Source: Pseudomonadota bacterium
GTDB taxonomy: Bacteria; Pseudomonadota; Gammaproteobacteria; Burkholderiales; Burkholderiaceae_C
NCBI GenBank assembly: GCA_021814605.1
Contig: JAKAIB010000001.1
Coordinates: forward strand, 1 to 37,114
Length of the DNA stretch: 37,114 nt
Direction of reading: 5' to 3'
Positions 1 through 9,230 of this stretch are shown here, in pieces. Below the pieces are notes generated by a model. It was not told the origin of the DNA. It saw only the letters and a program-made list of their open reading frames with translations, and made no database searches. A program made the position numbers and the translations under genes. Positions within the stretch are counted from its first letter, which is position 1; every line of letters starts with the position of its first letter.

Positions 1-200
1 TCGACGTAGTCCTCGGCCACCCGGCCGATCTGCCCGCGGGCGATATGCCAGACGGCGCGCATGTCGCGCAACCGCATTTCGACCTGCGCATTGGCGGCAC
101 CGACCCGCTGTCCGCCAGGCAGCACCAGACTGCAGCGCAGCGGCAGTTGCGACAGACGCTGGTCGACTTTTCCGAGGATCGACGAAGGCAATGTGGCCAT
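1..200 (-). CDS. N-terminal fragment of cyclopropane-fatty-acyl-phospholipid synthase-like SAM methyltransferase (runs off window)
   Basis: Minus-strand reading from ATG at 200: MATLPSSILGKVDQRLSQLPLRCSLVLPGGQRVGAANAQVEMRLRDMRAVWHIARGQIGRVAEDYV; resembles Cfa-family N-terminus. Confidence 0.55.
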   Translation of the reverse strand, partial: MATLPSSILGKVDQRLSQLPLRCSLVLPGGQRVGAANAQVEMRLRDMRAVWHIARGQIGRVAEDYV

Positions 201-494
201 CCAGCTCTCCTTTCAGATTCAAAGACGAGACCTGCGACAGGCGCGGACTGCGGAACAGCCACTGCATCCGCGCGCACAAAGCGGATCGGACAGGATGCCG
301 GGGCGACGCGAAGATTCGCTGCGCGCGAGGGAAACACGGCCTTGGCCGGATCCGCGCGCGATCGGCCCGATGGGCACGAGCCCCGCTTCAAACGCCATTT
401 GACGGCGAACCGCGCTGCCGTTCGATAGGCCCACTCTAAACCACGCCCCATGCATGGTCAATCGCGCCGGCGGCGCGAGCCCGAACCCGCGGCG

Positions 495-902
495 TCAGTA
501 CCTCTGCCGCGCCGGAATCACGCCGCGCACGCCGCCCAGCGGCTCGGCCATGTCGCCGGCGTAGCGCGGGATCAGGTGCAGGTGGACATGGAAAATGCTC
601 TGCCCGGCAGCGGCGCCGCAGTTGACGCCGAGATTGAATCCGTCGGGGCCGCGCTCGCGCTGCAGGAGCGCCCGCGCCAGCCCGGCGAGGTCCAGCAGCG
701 CGCACTGCTCCTGCGCCGACAGGTCGAACCAGTCGGCGACATGCCGGAACGGGATGATCAGCAGATGCCCCGGATTCACCGGCGCCCGATCGTAGACGGC
801 GTAGCCGAGCGCGTTCTGCAACACCCGCGGCAGCGGACGACAGAACGGGCAACCGGTTTGCGCATCGGCCTCGGCGGGCGTCACGTCGTGGCCGTCGGTC
901 AT
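495..902 (-). CDS. HIT family (histidine triad) protein
   Basis: MTDGHDVT...FHVHLHLIPRY histidine triad; ATGA overlap with upstream gene. Confidence 0.9.
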   Translation of the reverse strand: MTDGHDVTPAEADAQTGCPFCRPLPRVLQNALGYAVYDRAPVNPGHLLIIPFRHVADWFDLSAQEQCALLDLAGLARALLQRERGPDGFNLGVNCGAAAGQSIFHVHLHLIPRYAGDMAEPLGGVRGVIPARQRY

Positions 903-1519
903 GGCGCCAGTTCCCGCAGATGCATGATGTCGTTGAGCAGGAGCACCGCGGCCCCGCCCCGGAGCGTGACATCGATGCGGTTGAGGCATCCGGGGCTTTG
1001 CGCAATGCGCCAGTAGGCCGACAGCGGCAACCCGAGCGCGTGCAGCAGCAACACCCGGTTCACACTGTCGTGGCCGACCAGCACCACGGTATGGTCGGCA
1101 TGGCGGTGGAGCAATGCGCGCAGCCCGTCGGCCACGCGCAGTGCGACGTCCTGCAGCGATTCGCCACGGGGAAAACGCAGCCATTGCGGCGCGCCTTCCC
1201 ACAAGGCGTAATCGTGCGGATGGGTCAGCCGCACCTCATCGTGCGTCCTCCACTGCCATTCGCCGTAATCGAGGTCGACCAGCGACTCCATGGTCTGCAC
1301 GCCAAGGCCACAGGCCGCGGCGATCTCGGCAGCGGTCTCGCGACTGCGCCGCAACGGACTGGTGTAGACCGCCTGCGGGGTGGCTTCGGTGGCGACACGG
1401 TGTGCCAGGGCCTGGGCCTGACGCCGGCCGAGGCCGGTCAATGCCAGATCTTTGCGCCCGCGGAACCGCTCGGGCTGGATGCCTTCGACCTGGCCGTGAC
1501 GGGTGAGAAGGATGTGCAT
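899..1519 (-). CDS. Histidine phosphatase family protein (phosphoglycerate mutase-like)
   Basis: MHILLTRHGQVEG (RHG motif), YTSPLRRSRETA, GHDSVNR. Confidence 0.88.
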   Translation of the reverse strand: MHILLTRHGQVEGIQPERFRGRKDLALTGLGRRQAQALAHRVATEATPQAVYTSPLRRSRETAAEIAAACGLGVQTMESLVDLDYGEWQWRTHDEVRLTHPHDYALWEGAPQWLRFPRGESLQDVALRVADGLRALLHRHADHTVVLVGHDSVNRVLLLHALGLPLSAYWRIAQSPGCLNRIDVTLRGGAAVLLLNDIMHLRELAP

Positions 1520-1604
1520 CGCGCGACTCCGGGACGGCGCGCGACGGCGACGCCCGCGCCCCAATGGGATCAGGTCGACATGGTGCGCCGAGCGCGCGCC
1601 GCGA

Positions 1605-3140
1605 TCAAGCCTGGCTCCGCAGCGCGACGTCCCAGTTCAGTCGTGACCATTCCGCCGCTTCCTGCTGCAGGCTGTATTCGGTCAGCGGATTGGCTTTGAG
1701 CCATTCGCGCGGCGCGATGATGTGCAGCGGCGCGCGCAATCCGGACAGGTTCAGCTCCGGCACCGCGTAGCGCAGGTGCAGCCCGTCGAGATCGGCATCG
1801 ATGCGGTTGCGCGCGAGGATGACCGCCAGCCGCAATGCGATCACGGCATCGAGATCGAGGGTGTCCAGGTCGGCGGCGCCGAGCTTCTTCAGCTTGCCCG
1901 CGTGCGCCAGGATCAGCTGCGCCAGCGTCGCCTGCTCACCCCGCGAAAACCCGGGCATGTCGGCGTTGGCGACGATGTACGCCGAATGCTTGTGGTAGGC
2001 GCTGTGCGCGATCGACAGCCCGATCTCGTGCAGCTGCGCGGCCCAGCGCAGCAGCCGCTGCTCGGGCTCGCCGGCGTCGGGGCACAACTGGCGGTACAGC
2101 CGCAGCGCCACGTCGCTGACCCGACGCGCCTGCTGCGCATCCGCGCCATAGCGCTGCAGGAACTGCTGCGCCGTCACCTCGCGCATGTCGTGCGACTGCT
2201 CGCGTCCGAGCAGGTCATACAGCACCCCCAGGCGCAGCGCGGCATCGGTGACTTCCATCTGCTCGATGCCCATTTCCTCGAACACGCCCAGCATGATCGC
2301 GAGCCCGCCTGCGGCGACGGGAACGCGGTCCGGCTTCAGTCCCTCGATGCGCAGCTTGTTGAGATTGCCCGCGCGCACGAACAGCCGGCGCAGTTCGCGC
2401 AGGCCGTGCAGGGTGATGTCACCGGGCTGATCCGGCGGGTTGAGCCGGCTGCCGCCGATCATTTCGGCCAAAGCCCGTGCGGTTCCACTGGAACCCACCG
2501 CATGCGACCAGCCCGCGCGGCGGAAGTCTGAGGCGATGATCTGCACCTCCTTGCGCGCGGCGATCTCGGCGGCGCGCATCGTCGTCTCGTCCACCAGGTT
2601 GCCCGGGAAGTAACGCTGGCTCATCGACACGCAACCGATGTAGAGCGACTCCATCAACCCCGGTTCGTAGCCCTCGCCGATGATGAACTCGGTCGAGCCG
2701 CCGCCGATGTCCACCACCAGCCGCCGTCCCTGCCGCGTCGAGACCGAGTGCGCCGCGCCGATGTAGACCAGTCGTGCCTCCTCACGCCCCGCGATGACCT
2801 CGATCGGAAAGCCCAGGGCCGCCTGTGCACGCAGCAGGAATTGCGGCGCGTTCTTGGCGACGCGCACGGTGTTGGTCGCGACGGCACGCACCCGGTCGGG
2901 ATGGAACTGGCGCAGCCGCTCGCCGAAACGGTGCAGCGTCTGCAGGGCGATCTGCTGCGACGCCTCGGACAGATGCTTGCCGTCGTCGAGCCCTGCCGCC
3001 AGCCGGACCGGTTCGCGCAGCGAATCGATCGGATAGACCTGCACTCCGGCCGGGCTATCCTGTGCCCGGCCGATGAGCAAGCGGAAGCTGTTCGATCCGA
3101 GATCGACCGCGGCGAGATGGTGGTTGATCAGCGAAGGCAT
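1605..3140 (-). CDS. ppx: Exopolyphosphatase Ppx/GppA family
   Basis: MPSLINHHLAAVDLGSNSFRLLIGR...VVDIGGGSTEFIIGEG; start trimmed from the longer ORF. Confidence 0.93.
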   Translation of the reverse strand: MPSLINHHLAAVDLGSNSFRLLIGRAQDSPAGVQVYPIDSLREPVRLAAGLDDGKHLSEASQQIALQTLHRFGERLRQFHPDRVRAVATNTVRVAKNAPQFLLRAQAALGFPIEVIAGREEARLVYIGAAHSVSTRQGRRLVVDIGGGSTEFIIGEGYEPGLMESLYIGCVSMSQRYFPGNLVDETTMRAAEIAARKEVQIIASDFRRAGWSHAVGSSGTARALAEMIGGSRLNPPDQPGDITLHGLRELRRLFVRAGNLNKLRIEGLKPDRVPVAAGGLAIMLGVFEEMGIEQMEVTDAALRLGVLYDLLGREQSHDMREVTAQQFLQRYGADAQQARRVSDVALRLYRQLCPDAGEPEQRLLRWAAQLHEIGLSIAHSAYHKHSAYIVANADMPGFSRGEQATLAQLILAHAGKLKKLGAADLDTLDLDAVIALRLAVILARNRIDADLDGLHLRYAVPELNLSGLRAPLHIIAPREWLKANPLTEYSLQQEAAEWSRLNWDVALRSQA

Positions 3141-3162
3141 CGGTGGAATTGAAATACGGGCG

Positions 3163-3189
3163 GATGACAGGTTGTTGAAACCTGTCATC
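3163..3189. promoter_or_regulatory. Perfect 11-bp inverted repeat (5-nt loop) in the ppx/ppk1 divergent intergenic region
   Basis: GATGACAGGTT-gttga-AACCTGTCATC. Confidence 0.75.
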
Positions 3190-3199
3190 ATTGTTTCAC
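3182..3199 (+). promoter_or_regulatory. Candidate Pho box upstream of ppk1
   Basis: CTGTCAT-CATT-GTTTCAC versus CTGTCAT-N4-CTGTCAY (first half 7/7, second half 5/7). Confidence 0.55.
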
Positions 3200-3273
3200 C
3201 GTCGACCGGCATCCTCCGCGCATTTCTCCGCCAGACTGGCAAAATTCCCGCTCGGCAACACTTCGTTTCGCCC

Positions 3274-5370
3274 ATGTCCGCCCTGTCCGTCCCGTCGCCC
3301 CTGCCCCGCCTGCTCAATCGCGAACTCGGCACGCTCGAATTCAACCGCCGCGTGCTGTTCCAGGCGCTCGACGAGACGAACCCGCCGCTCGAACGGCTGC
3401 GCTTCCTCAGCATCATGTCGAGCAACATGGACGAGTTCTTCGAAACTCGCGTCGCCACGCTGCAGGACATGGTCGAGGCGCACCCGCTTGCCACGACCCC
3501 CGACGGGATGCTGGCGCGCGATGTGCTCGCCATCGTTTCCGAGCGGGCGCACGCGCTGATCGCCGACCAGTACCGCGTGCTGCAGCATGCCGTGCTGCCC
3601 GAACTGCAGCGGCACGGCATCCGCATCTACCTCACGGCCGACTGGACGCCGGCGCAGGCCGAATGGGCGCAGCACTATTTCGACACCGAGGTGTCGCCGC
3701 TGCTCACCCCCATCGGGCTCGATCCGGCGCACCCGTTCCCCCGGGTGCTCAACAAGAGCCTGAACTTCGCGGTCCAGCTTCACGGCACCGATGCGTTCGG
3801 CCGCAACATCGAACTCGGCGTGGTGCAGGCGCCGCGCGCCCTGCCACGCATCGTGCCGATGCCCCCCGACCTGGGCGACGTGCGCTACGGTTTCGTGCTG
3901 CTGTCGTCGTTCATGCAGGCGTTCGCCGGCCAGCTGTTCCCCGGGCTCGACGTGCTCGGCGTCCACCAGTTCCGCGTCACCCGAAACAGCGAGGTCTTCC
4001 TCGACGACGACGACATCACCAACCTGCGCGCGGCGTTGCAGGGCGAACTGCGCGCGCGGCATTACGGTGACGCCGTCCGGCTGGAAGTGGCGGCCGAATG
4101 CCCGCAGGTCATCGTCGACCGGCTGCTGCGCGAGAACAACGTCGTGCCGCAGGACTGCTACCGCGTCGACGGGCCGGTCAATCTGGTGCGCCTGCAGGAG
4201 ATTCTCGACCACGTCCGCGAGCCCGAGCTGCTGTTTCCGCCCTACGCGCCGCGGCTGCCGGCGGGCTGGCCCGGCGCCGACGTCGAGATCTTCGACCGCA
4301 TCCGCTCGCGCGACCTGCTGCTGCATCATCCGTACGACGCGTTCAATCCGGTGGTGGATCTGGTCAAGACCGCGGCGCGCGACCCGGCCGTGGTCGCGAT
4401 CAAGCAGACCATCTACCGGACCGGCGGCGATTCGCAGCTGATGGAGGCGCTGATCGAGGCGGCGCGCAACGGCAAGGAAGTCACCGTTGTCCTCGAACTG
4501 ATGGCGCGGCTCGACGAGGAGACCAACATCAACTGGTCGTCGCGGCTGGAGGAGGCCGGGGCGCACGTGGTGTTCGGTGTTGTCGGCTTCAAGTGCCACG
4601 CCAAGATGCTGCTGATCGTGCGGCGCGAGCCGGTCGACGGCAAGCAGAAGGAGCTGCGCCTCTACGCCCACCTCAGCACGGGCAACTACCACTCGCGCAC
4701 GGCGCGCCTGTACACCGACTTCGGGCTGATGACGGCGAACCCCGAAATCTGCGAGGACGTCCGCCGCGTATTCCTCCAGATCACCGGATCGAGCCGGGTG
4801 CAGCAGCTCGCGCGCCTCTGGCAGTCGCCGTTCACGCTGCATGCCAACGTGCTCGCGGCGATCGAGCGCGAGGCCCGCCATGCCCGCGCCGGCAAGCCGG
4901 CACGGGTGTGGGCACGGGTCAACGCGCTGCTCGAACCCCGGGTGATCGAGGCGCTGTACGCGGCGTCGCAAGCCGGCGCCGAGGTCCGCCTGCTGGTGCG
5001 CGGCGCCTGCATGCTGCGTCCGGGGATTCCCGGACTGTCGGACAACATCCGCGTGCGTTCGACCATCGGACGCTTCCTCGAGCACTCGCGGGTCTTCTAC
5101 TTCCACAACGGCGGCGAGGCCGAGGTCTACATCTCGTCGGCCGACTGGATGGAACGCAATCTGCTGCGCCGGGTCGAGATCGCCATCCCCATCCTGGACA
5201 ACAAGATCAAGGCGCAGATCATCCGCGAAGGGCTGCGGGTGCAATGGCAGCACCCCGGTAACGCCTGGGACATGGACGGCGAAGGCAATTACCACCGTCC
5301 ACGCGGATCGCGCAGCCGGCTGAGCTGCCATCAGGTCCTGATGAACTCGCGCAACGCCCGCCGCGACTGA
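3274..5370 (+). CDS. ppk1: Polyphosphate kinase 1
   Basis: MSALSVPSPLPRLLNRELGTLEFNRRVLFQALDETNPPLERLRF..., SNMDEFFETRV, HLSTGNYHSRTARLYTDFGL. Confidence 0.96.
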   Translation: MSALSVPSPLPRLLNRELGTLEFNRRVLFQALDETNPPLERLRFLSIMSSNMDEFFETRVATLQDMVEAHPLATTPDGMLARDVLAIVSERAHALIADQYRVLQHAVLPELQRHGIRIYLTADWTPAQAEWAQHYFDTEVSPLLTPIGLDPAHPFPRVLNKSLNFAVQLHGTDAFGRNIELGVVQAPRALPRIVPMPPDLGDVRYGFVLLSSFMQAFAGQLFPGLDVLGVHQFRVTRNSEVFLDDDDITNLRAALQGELRARHYGDAVRLEVAAECPQVIVDRLLRENNVVPQDCYRVDGPVNLVRLQEILDHVREPELLFPPYAPRLPAGWPGADVEIFDRIRSRDLLLHHPYDAFNPVVDLVKTAARDPAVVAIKQTIYRTGGDSQLMEALIEAARNGKEVTVVLELMARLDEETNINWSSRLEEAGAHVVFGVVGFKCHAKMLLIVRREPVDGKQKELRLYAHLSTGNYHSRTARLYTDFGLMTANPEICEDVRRVFLQITGSSRVQQLARLWQSPFTLHANVLAAIEREARHARAGKPARVWARVNALLEPRVIEALYAASQAGAEVRLLVRGACMLRPGIPGLSDNIRVRSTIGRFLEHSRVFYFHNGGEAEVYISSADWMERNLLRRVEIAIPILDNKIKAQIIREGLRVQWQHPGNAWDMDGEGNYHRPRGSRSRLSCHQVLMNSRNARRD

Positions 5371-5379
5371 CCGCCGCCG

Positions 5380-5405
5380 GCACGCCGCGCCGTCAGGCGG
5401 CGTGC
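5380..5405. terminator. Hairpin between convergent ppk1 and phoR
   Basis: GCACGCCGC-gccgtcag-GCGGCGTGC, 9-bp perfect stem; no clear U-tract. Confidence 0.4.
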
Positions 5406-6748
5406 GATTCCGCCGGAAGCAGGTTCGCCGCCTCGGGAACGACCAGCCGCGCCGCGGGAAAGCGCACGACGAAGCGGCTGCCCTTCCCCGGCACGCTATG
5501 CACCAGCAGTTCCGCCTGGTGGCGCAGCAGGACATGCTTGACGATCGCCAGTCCGAGCCCGGTCCCTCCGGAGCTGCGCGAACGACCGCGGTCGACCCGG
5601 TAGAAGCGCTCGGTCAGGCGGGGAATGTGCTCGGGGGCGATGCCGATGCCGGTGTCGGTCACGCTGAACTCGGCCTGCGGCACCGCGCCGTCGTCCGACC
5701 TCAAGCCCCATTCCAGCCGGATGCTGCCGCCCTCGGGCGTGTAGCGCACCGCGTTGCTCACCAGGTTGGACAGCGCCGAGTGCAGCTCCTGCTGGCTGCC
5801 GCGGACCGACAGATCGCCTGCAGCGACGAGTTCGATCCTGTGCTTCCCGCCGGAGAGCGCCGTCGCCTCGGCCTTGAGCTGGGCGAGCAGGCCGGGCATG
5901 TCGATCGTCTGCTCGGCCGGCGGGAACGGATCGCCCTCGAGGCGGGCCAGCGCGAGCAGGTCCTCGACCAGGTGGCGCATCCGGTCCGACTGCGATTGCA
6001 TCAGGTCGAGCACCCGCGCCCGCTGCGCCTCATCCAGCGGCATGTCGCGCAGGGTCTCGATGAATCCGCCGAGCACGGTCAGCGGAGTCTTGATCTCGTG
6101 CGACACGTTGGCGACGAAATCGCGCCGCATCGCCTCGGTCCGCTCGAACTGGGTGATGTCCTGCGACAGCAGCAGCTTCTGCATGTCGCCGTACGGAAAC
6201 ACCTGCACGCTCAGCGTCAGTGCACCCTGCACGCCGGTGCGGTGCATGTGCAGCGGCTCGTGGAAGCGCTGCGCCTGCAGGTAGGCGACGAATTCGGGAT
6301 TGCGGATCAGGTGGACCGCGTGCTGGCGCACGTCGCGCTGCGCGTCCAGTCCGAAATGCTGCCCCGCCGTCGCGTTGAACCAGTCGATCTGGTTGTGCTC
6401 ATCAAGCAGGATCACCCCGTTGGGCGACACCTGCAGCGCCTCGATGAAGCGGCGCAGCTTGGCTTCCTCGTAGCCGAGCTTGCCATTCCACAGCCGCAAC
6501 TGCCGCGACGCGCGATAGAACACCTCGGCCCAGGCGCCGGTTCCTTCCGGAACGCGCGCCACATCGGGCGCCTTGAGCCAGCGCAGCAGGCGCGAAAGCG
6601 CGAGGGAATCGCGCACCAGCGCCAGCGCGAGCAGGATCGAGGCGCCGATCGCGGCGCCTGCAATTCCGTCGAGCCACCCGCCAAGCAGCGCGGCGGCAAG
6701 GACGGCCAGCGGGATCAGGATGACGCGCGAGGCGATGGCCAGCCCCAT
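5393..6748 (-). CDS. phoR: Phosphate regulon sensor histidine kinase PhoR
   Basis: PAS region, H-box FVANVSHEIKTPLTVLGGFIETL, GTGLGLAIVKHVL; directly downstream of phoB. Confidence 0.94.
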   Translation of the reverse strand: MGLAIASRVILIPLAVLAAALLGGWLDGIAGAAIGASILLALALVRDSLALSRLLRWLKAPDVARVPEGTGAWAEVFYRASRQLRLWNGKLGYEEAKLRRFIEALQVSPNGVILLDEHNQIDWFNATAGQHFGLDAQRDVRQHAVHLIRNPEFVAYLQAQRFHEPLHMHRTGVQGALTLSVQVFPYGDMQKLLLSQDITQFERTEAMRRDFVANVSHEIKTPLTVLGGFIETLRDMPLDEAQRARVLDLMQSQSDRMRHLVEDLLALARLEGDPFPPAEQTIDMPGLLAQLKAEATALSGGKHRIELVAAGDLSVRGSQQELHSALSNLVSNAVRYTPEGGSIRLEWGLRSDDGAVPQAEFSVTDTGIGIAPEHIPRLTERFYRVDRGRSRSSGGTGLGLAIVKHVLLRHQAELLVHSVPGKGSRFVVRFPAARLVVPEAANLLPAESHAA

Positions 6749-6823
6749 GGACCCTCAGCGGAACGAGACGATGGCATACCCGGGCAGCCGCGACACGGCA
6801 ACGTCGCCGGGCGCCCAGAAAAC

Positions 6824-6853
6824 GCTGCAGCCCGGCCGGAACCGGGCTGCAGC
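6824..6853 (-). terminator. Strong hairpin in the phoB-phoR intergenic region (attenuator/partial terminator candidate)
   Basis: 12-bp perfect inverted repeat GCTGCAGCCCGG-N6-CCGGGCTGCAGC, followed on minus strand by GTTTTC. Confidence 0.5.
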
Positions 6854-6889
6854 AGGCTGGTTCGCCCGAAGCGCCAAGCGACGGTCCCC

Positions 6890-7624
6890 TCAGGCCGCGG
6901 TCGCCGCGGCGGCGGCGCGCGCCTGCGACGTGAACCGGTATCCGGCACCACGCACGGTTTCCACCATGTCGGCGCACTGCACCTGCCCCAGCGCCTCGCG
7001 CAGCCGCTTGATGTGGACATCGACGGTCCGTTCCTCGATGAACACGTGGTCTCCCCACACCTTGTCGAGCAGTGCGCCACGGCTGTGCACCCGCTCGGGA
7101 TGCGCCATCAGATAGTGCAGCAGCTTGAACTCGGTGGGACCGAGGCGGATCTCCTGTGACTCGCTGCCCTTCTTGTACATCGCGCGCCGGCTCGACGGAT
7201 CGACCGACAGCCCGGCGACCTCGACCAGCTCGTCGGTCAGCTGCGGCGAGCGCCGGCGCAGCACCGCACGGATGCGGGCGAGCAGTTCCTTCGGCGAGAA
7301 CGGCTTGGTGATGTAGTCGTCGGCACCGGCGTCGAGTCCCTGGACCTTGTCGCCTTCCTCGCTGCGCGCAGTCAGCAGGATGATGGGAATGCCCTTGGTG
7401 CGCGCATCCGCCCGCAAGCTGCGGGCCAGCGCGATGCCCGACATGCCGGGCAGCATCCAGTCGATCAGCAGCACGTCGGGGAGGACGTCGCGGATCACCC
7501 GCAGCGCCTCCTCCGCGCTGCCCGCGCGAATCGGGCAATGCCCGGCGTGCTGCAGGTTGATGGCAAGCAGTTCGGCGATGGATGGTTCGTCCTCGACGAT
7601 CAGGATATTGCTGGAAATGCTCAT
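6890..7624 (-). CDS. phoB: Phosphate regulon response regulator PhoB
   Basis: MSISSNILIVEDEPSIAELLAINLQ receiver; C-terminal winged helix RTVDVHIKRLREAL. Confidence 0.95.
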   Translation of the reverse strand: MSISSNILIVEDEPSIAELLAINLQHAGHCPIRAGSAEEALRVIRDVLPDVLLIDWMLPGMSGIALARSLRADARTKGIPIILLTARSEEGDKVQGLDAGADDYITKPFSPKELLARIRAVLRRRSPQLTDELVEVAGLSVDPSSRRAMYKKGSESQEIRLGPTEFKLLHYLMAHPERVHSRGALLDKVWGDHVFIEERTVDVHIKRLREALGQVQCADMVETVRGAGYRFTSQARAAAAATAA

Positions 7625-7658
7625 GTCGATCCCTCCGCGTCGCGTGGCGCCGGAAAGG

Positions 7659-8369
7659 TCAGAGGGAGCCCGCCACTTGGCGGAAGGCTTCCTTGTTGTG
7701 TCGGATGTCGGTGCCGCGCACGATATAGATCACGAACTCGGCGATGTTCTTGGCATGATCGCCGATGCGCTCGATCGCCTTGGCAACGAACATCAGGTCG
7801 AGCATCGCGGTGATGGTGCGCGGATCCTCCATCACGAAGGTGATCACCTTGCGGGTGAAACCGTCGAACTCCTCGTCGATCTTGCTGTCGGATTCGACGA
7901 TCTCGACTGCGGCCTTCTCGTCGAGCCGCGCGAAGCAGTCGAGCGAGCGCCGCAGCTGCTCGATCGCCAGATTGGCGGTGTGCTCGAGGTCGTTGATGCT
8001 GATTCCGAGCGGCGTGCCCGATTCGACGATGTCGCGGGTCATGCGCGCGATGCGCGCGGCTTCGTCGCCGACCCGCTCCAGGTTGGTGATGGTCTTGGAA
8101 ATCGCCACCAGCAGCCGCAGATCGCGCGCCGTCGGCTGCCGCCGGGCGATGATCTGGGTGATGTCGGCGTCGATGTCGACCTCCATCTGGTTCACCCGCT
8201 TCTCGCCCTGCAGCACCGCCCGCGCGGCGTCCATGTCGAGGTGACGCAGGGAGTGCACCGCCTGGGCGATCTGCGCCTCGACGAGTCCGCCCATTTCGAG
8301 TACCCGGGTCGAGACCGAGTTGATTTCCGCGTCGAACTGGGTCGACAGATGCGGCTTATCGGTGTCCAT
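7659..8369 (-). CDS. phoU: Phosphate transport system regulator PhoU
   Basis: PhoU-family sequence HLSTQFDAEINSVSTRVLEMGGLVEAQI...ERIGDHAKNIAEFVIYIV. Confidence 0.96.
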   Translation of the reverse strand: MDTDKPHLSTQFDAEINSVSTRVLEMGGLVEAQIAQAVHSLRHLDMDAARAVLQGEKRVNQMEVDIDADITQIIARRQPTARDLRLLVAISKTITNLERVGDEAARIARMTRDIVESGTPLGISINDLEHTANLAIEQLRRSLDCFARLDEKAAVEIVESDSKIDEEFDGFTRKVITFVMEDPRTITAMLDLMFVAKAIERIGDHAKNIAEFVIYIVRGTDIRHNKEAFRQVAGSL

Positions 8370-8383
8370 GAGATGTCCTCGTT

Positions 8384-9208
8384 TCAGCCGAACCGGCCGG
8401 TGATGTAGTCTTCGGTTTCCTGTCGCTTGGGCTTGAGGAAGATCTGGTTGGTGTCGCCGAACTCGATGAGCTCACCGAGGTACATGTAGGCCGTGTAATC
8501 CGACACCCGCGCCGCCTGCTGCATGTTGTGGGTGACGATCGCCACGGTGTAGTCGCGCTTGAGCTCGATCACCAGTTCCTCGACCTTGGCGGTCGAGATC
8601 GGATCGAGCGCCGATGTGGGCTCGTCAAGCAGCAGCACCTCGGGCTTGATCGCGATGGCGCGGGCGATGCACAGCCGCTGCTGCTGTCCGCCCGATAGGC
8701 TCGTCCCGCTCTGCTGTAGCTTGTCCTTGACCTCGTCCCACAGGCCAGCTCGCGTCAGACTCGCTTCGACGCGCTCGTCCATCCCCGCACGGCCGAGTCT
8801 CTCGTACAGACGAACACCGAAGGCGATGTTCTCGTAGATCGACATCGGAAACGGGGTAGGCTTCTGGAACACCATGCCAATCTTGGCACGAATCAACGAT
8901 ACGTTCGTCTTCGAGGTAAGGATGTTTTCGCCATCGATGTTGATCTCGCCGTCGGCCCTCTGCTCCGGATAAAGCTCGAACATGCGATTGAACATCCGGA
9001 GGAGTGTGGATTTCCCGCAGCCCGACGGACCGATGAACGCCGTCACCTGCCGCTCCGGAATGTCGAGACTGACGTTGTTGATCGCCTTGAACTTGCCGTA
9101 ATAGAAATTCAGGTTGCGCGTACTGATCTTGATCGGCATCGGCGACTTCGGGTCGTTGCCGGTCGACTGGGCGACAGCGACGGAAATGGGTGCTTGCATG
9201 GTTGTCAT
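8384..9208 (-). CDS. pstB: Phosphate ABC transporter ATP-binding protein PstB
   Basis: Walker [37 protein letters not shown]. Confidence 0.96.
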   Translation of the reverse strand: MTTMQAPISVAVAQSTGNDPKSPMPIKISTRNLNFYYGKFKAINNVSLDIPERQVTAFIGPSGCGKSTLLRMFNRMFELYPEQRADGEINIDGENILTSKTNVSLIRAKIGMVFQKPTPFPMSIYENIAFGVRLYERLGRAGMDERVEASLTRAGLWDEVKDKLQQSGTSLSGGQQQRLCIARAIAIKPEVLLLDEPTSALDPISTAKVEELVIELKRDYTVAIVTHNMQQAARVSDYTAYMYLGELIEFGDTNQIFLKPKRQETEDYITGRFG

Positions 9209-9230
9209 GAAATTTTCGGTTGCGGAGTGC

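Noticed and set aside
219-461. 80-aa minus-strand ORF in the cfa-like/HIT gap
   Set aside because: No domain, composition like noncoding GC-rich sequence, no convincing ribosome-binding site.
462-478. TCGCGCC-GGC-GGCGCGA inverted repeat downstream of the HIT gene
   Set aside because: Very short loop and no U-tract; common by chance at this GC content.
3141-3626. N-terminal extension of ppx in the 673-aa ORF
   Set aside because: Covers the intergenic region and antisense ppk1; ppx homology begins at MPSLINHHLAAVDLGSNS (3140).
3196-5535. 779-aa minus-strand ORF opposite ppk1
   Set aside because: Entirely antisense to a clear ppk1; no recognisable domain.
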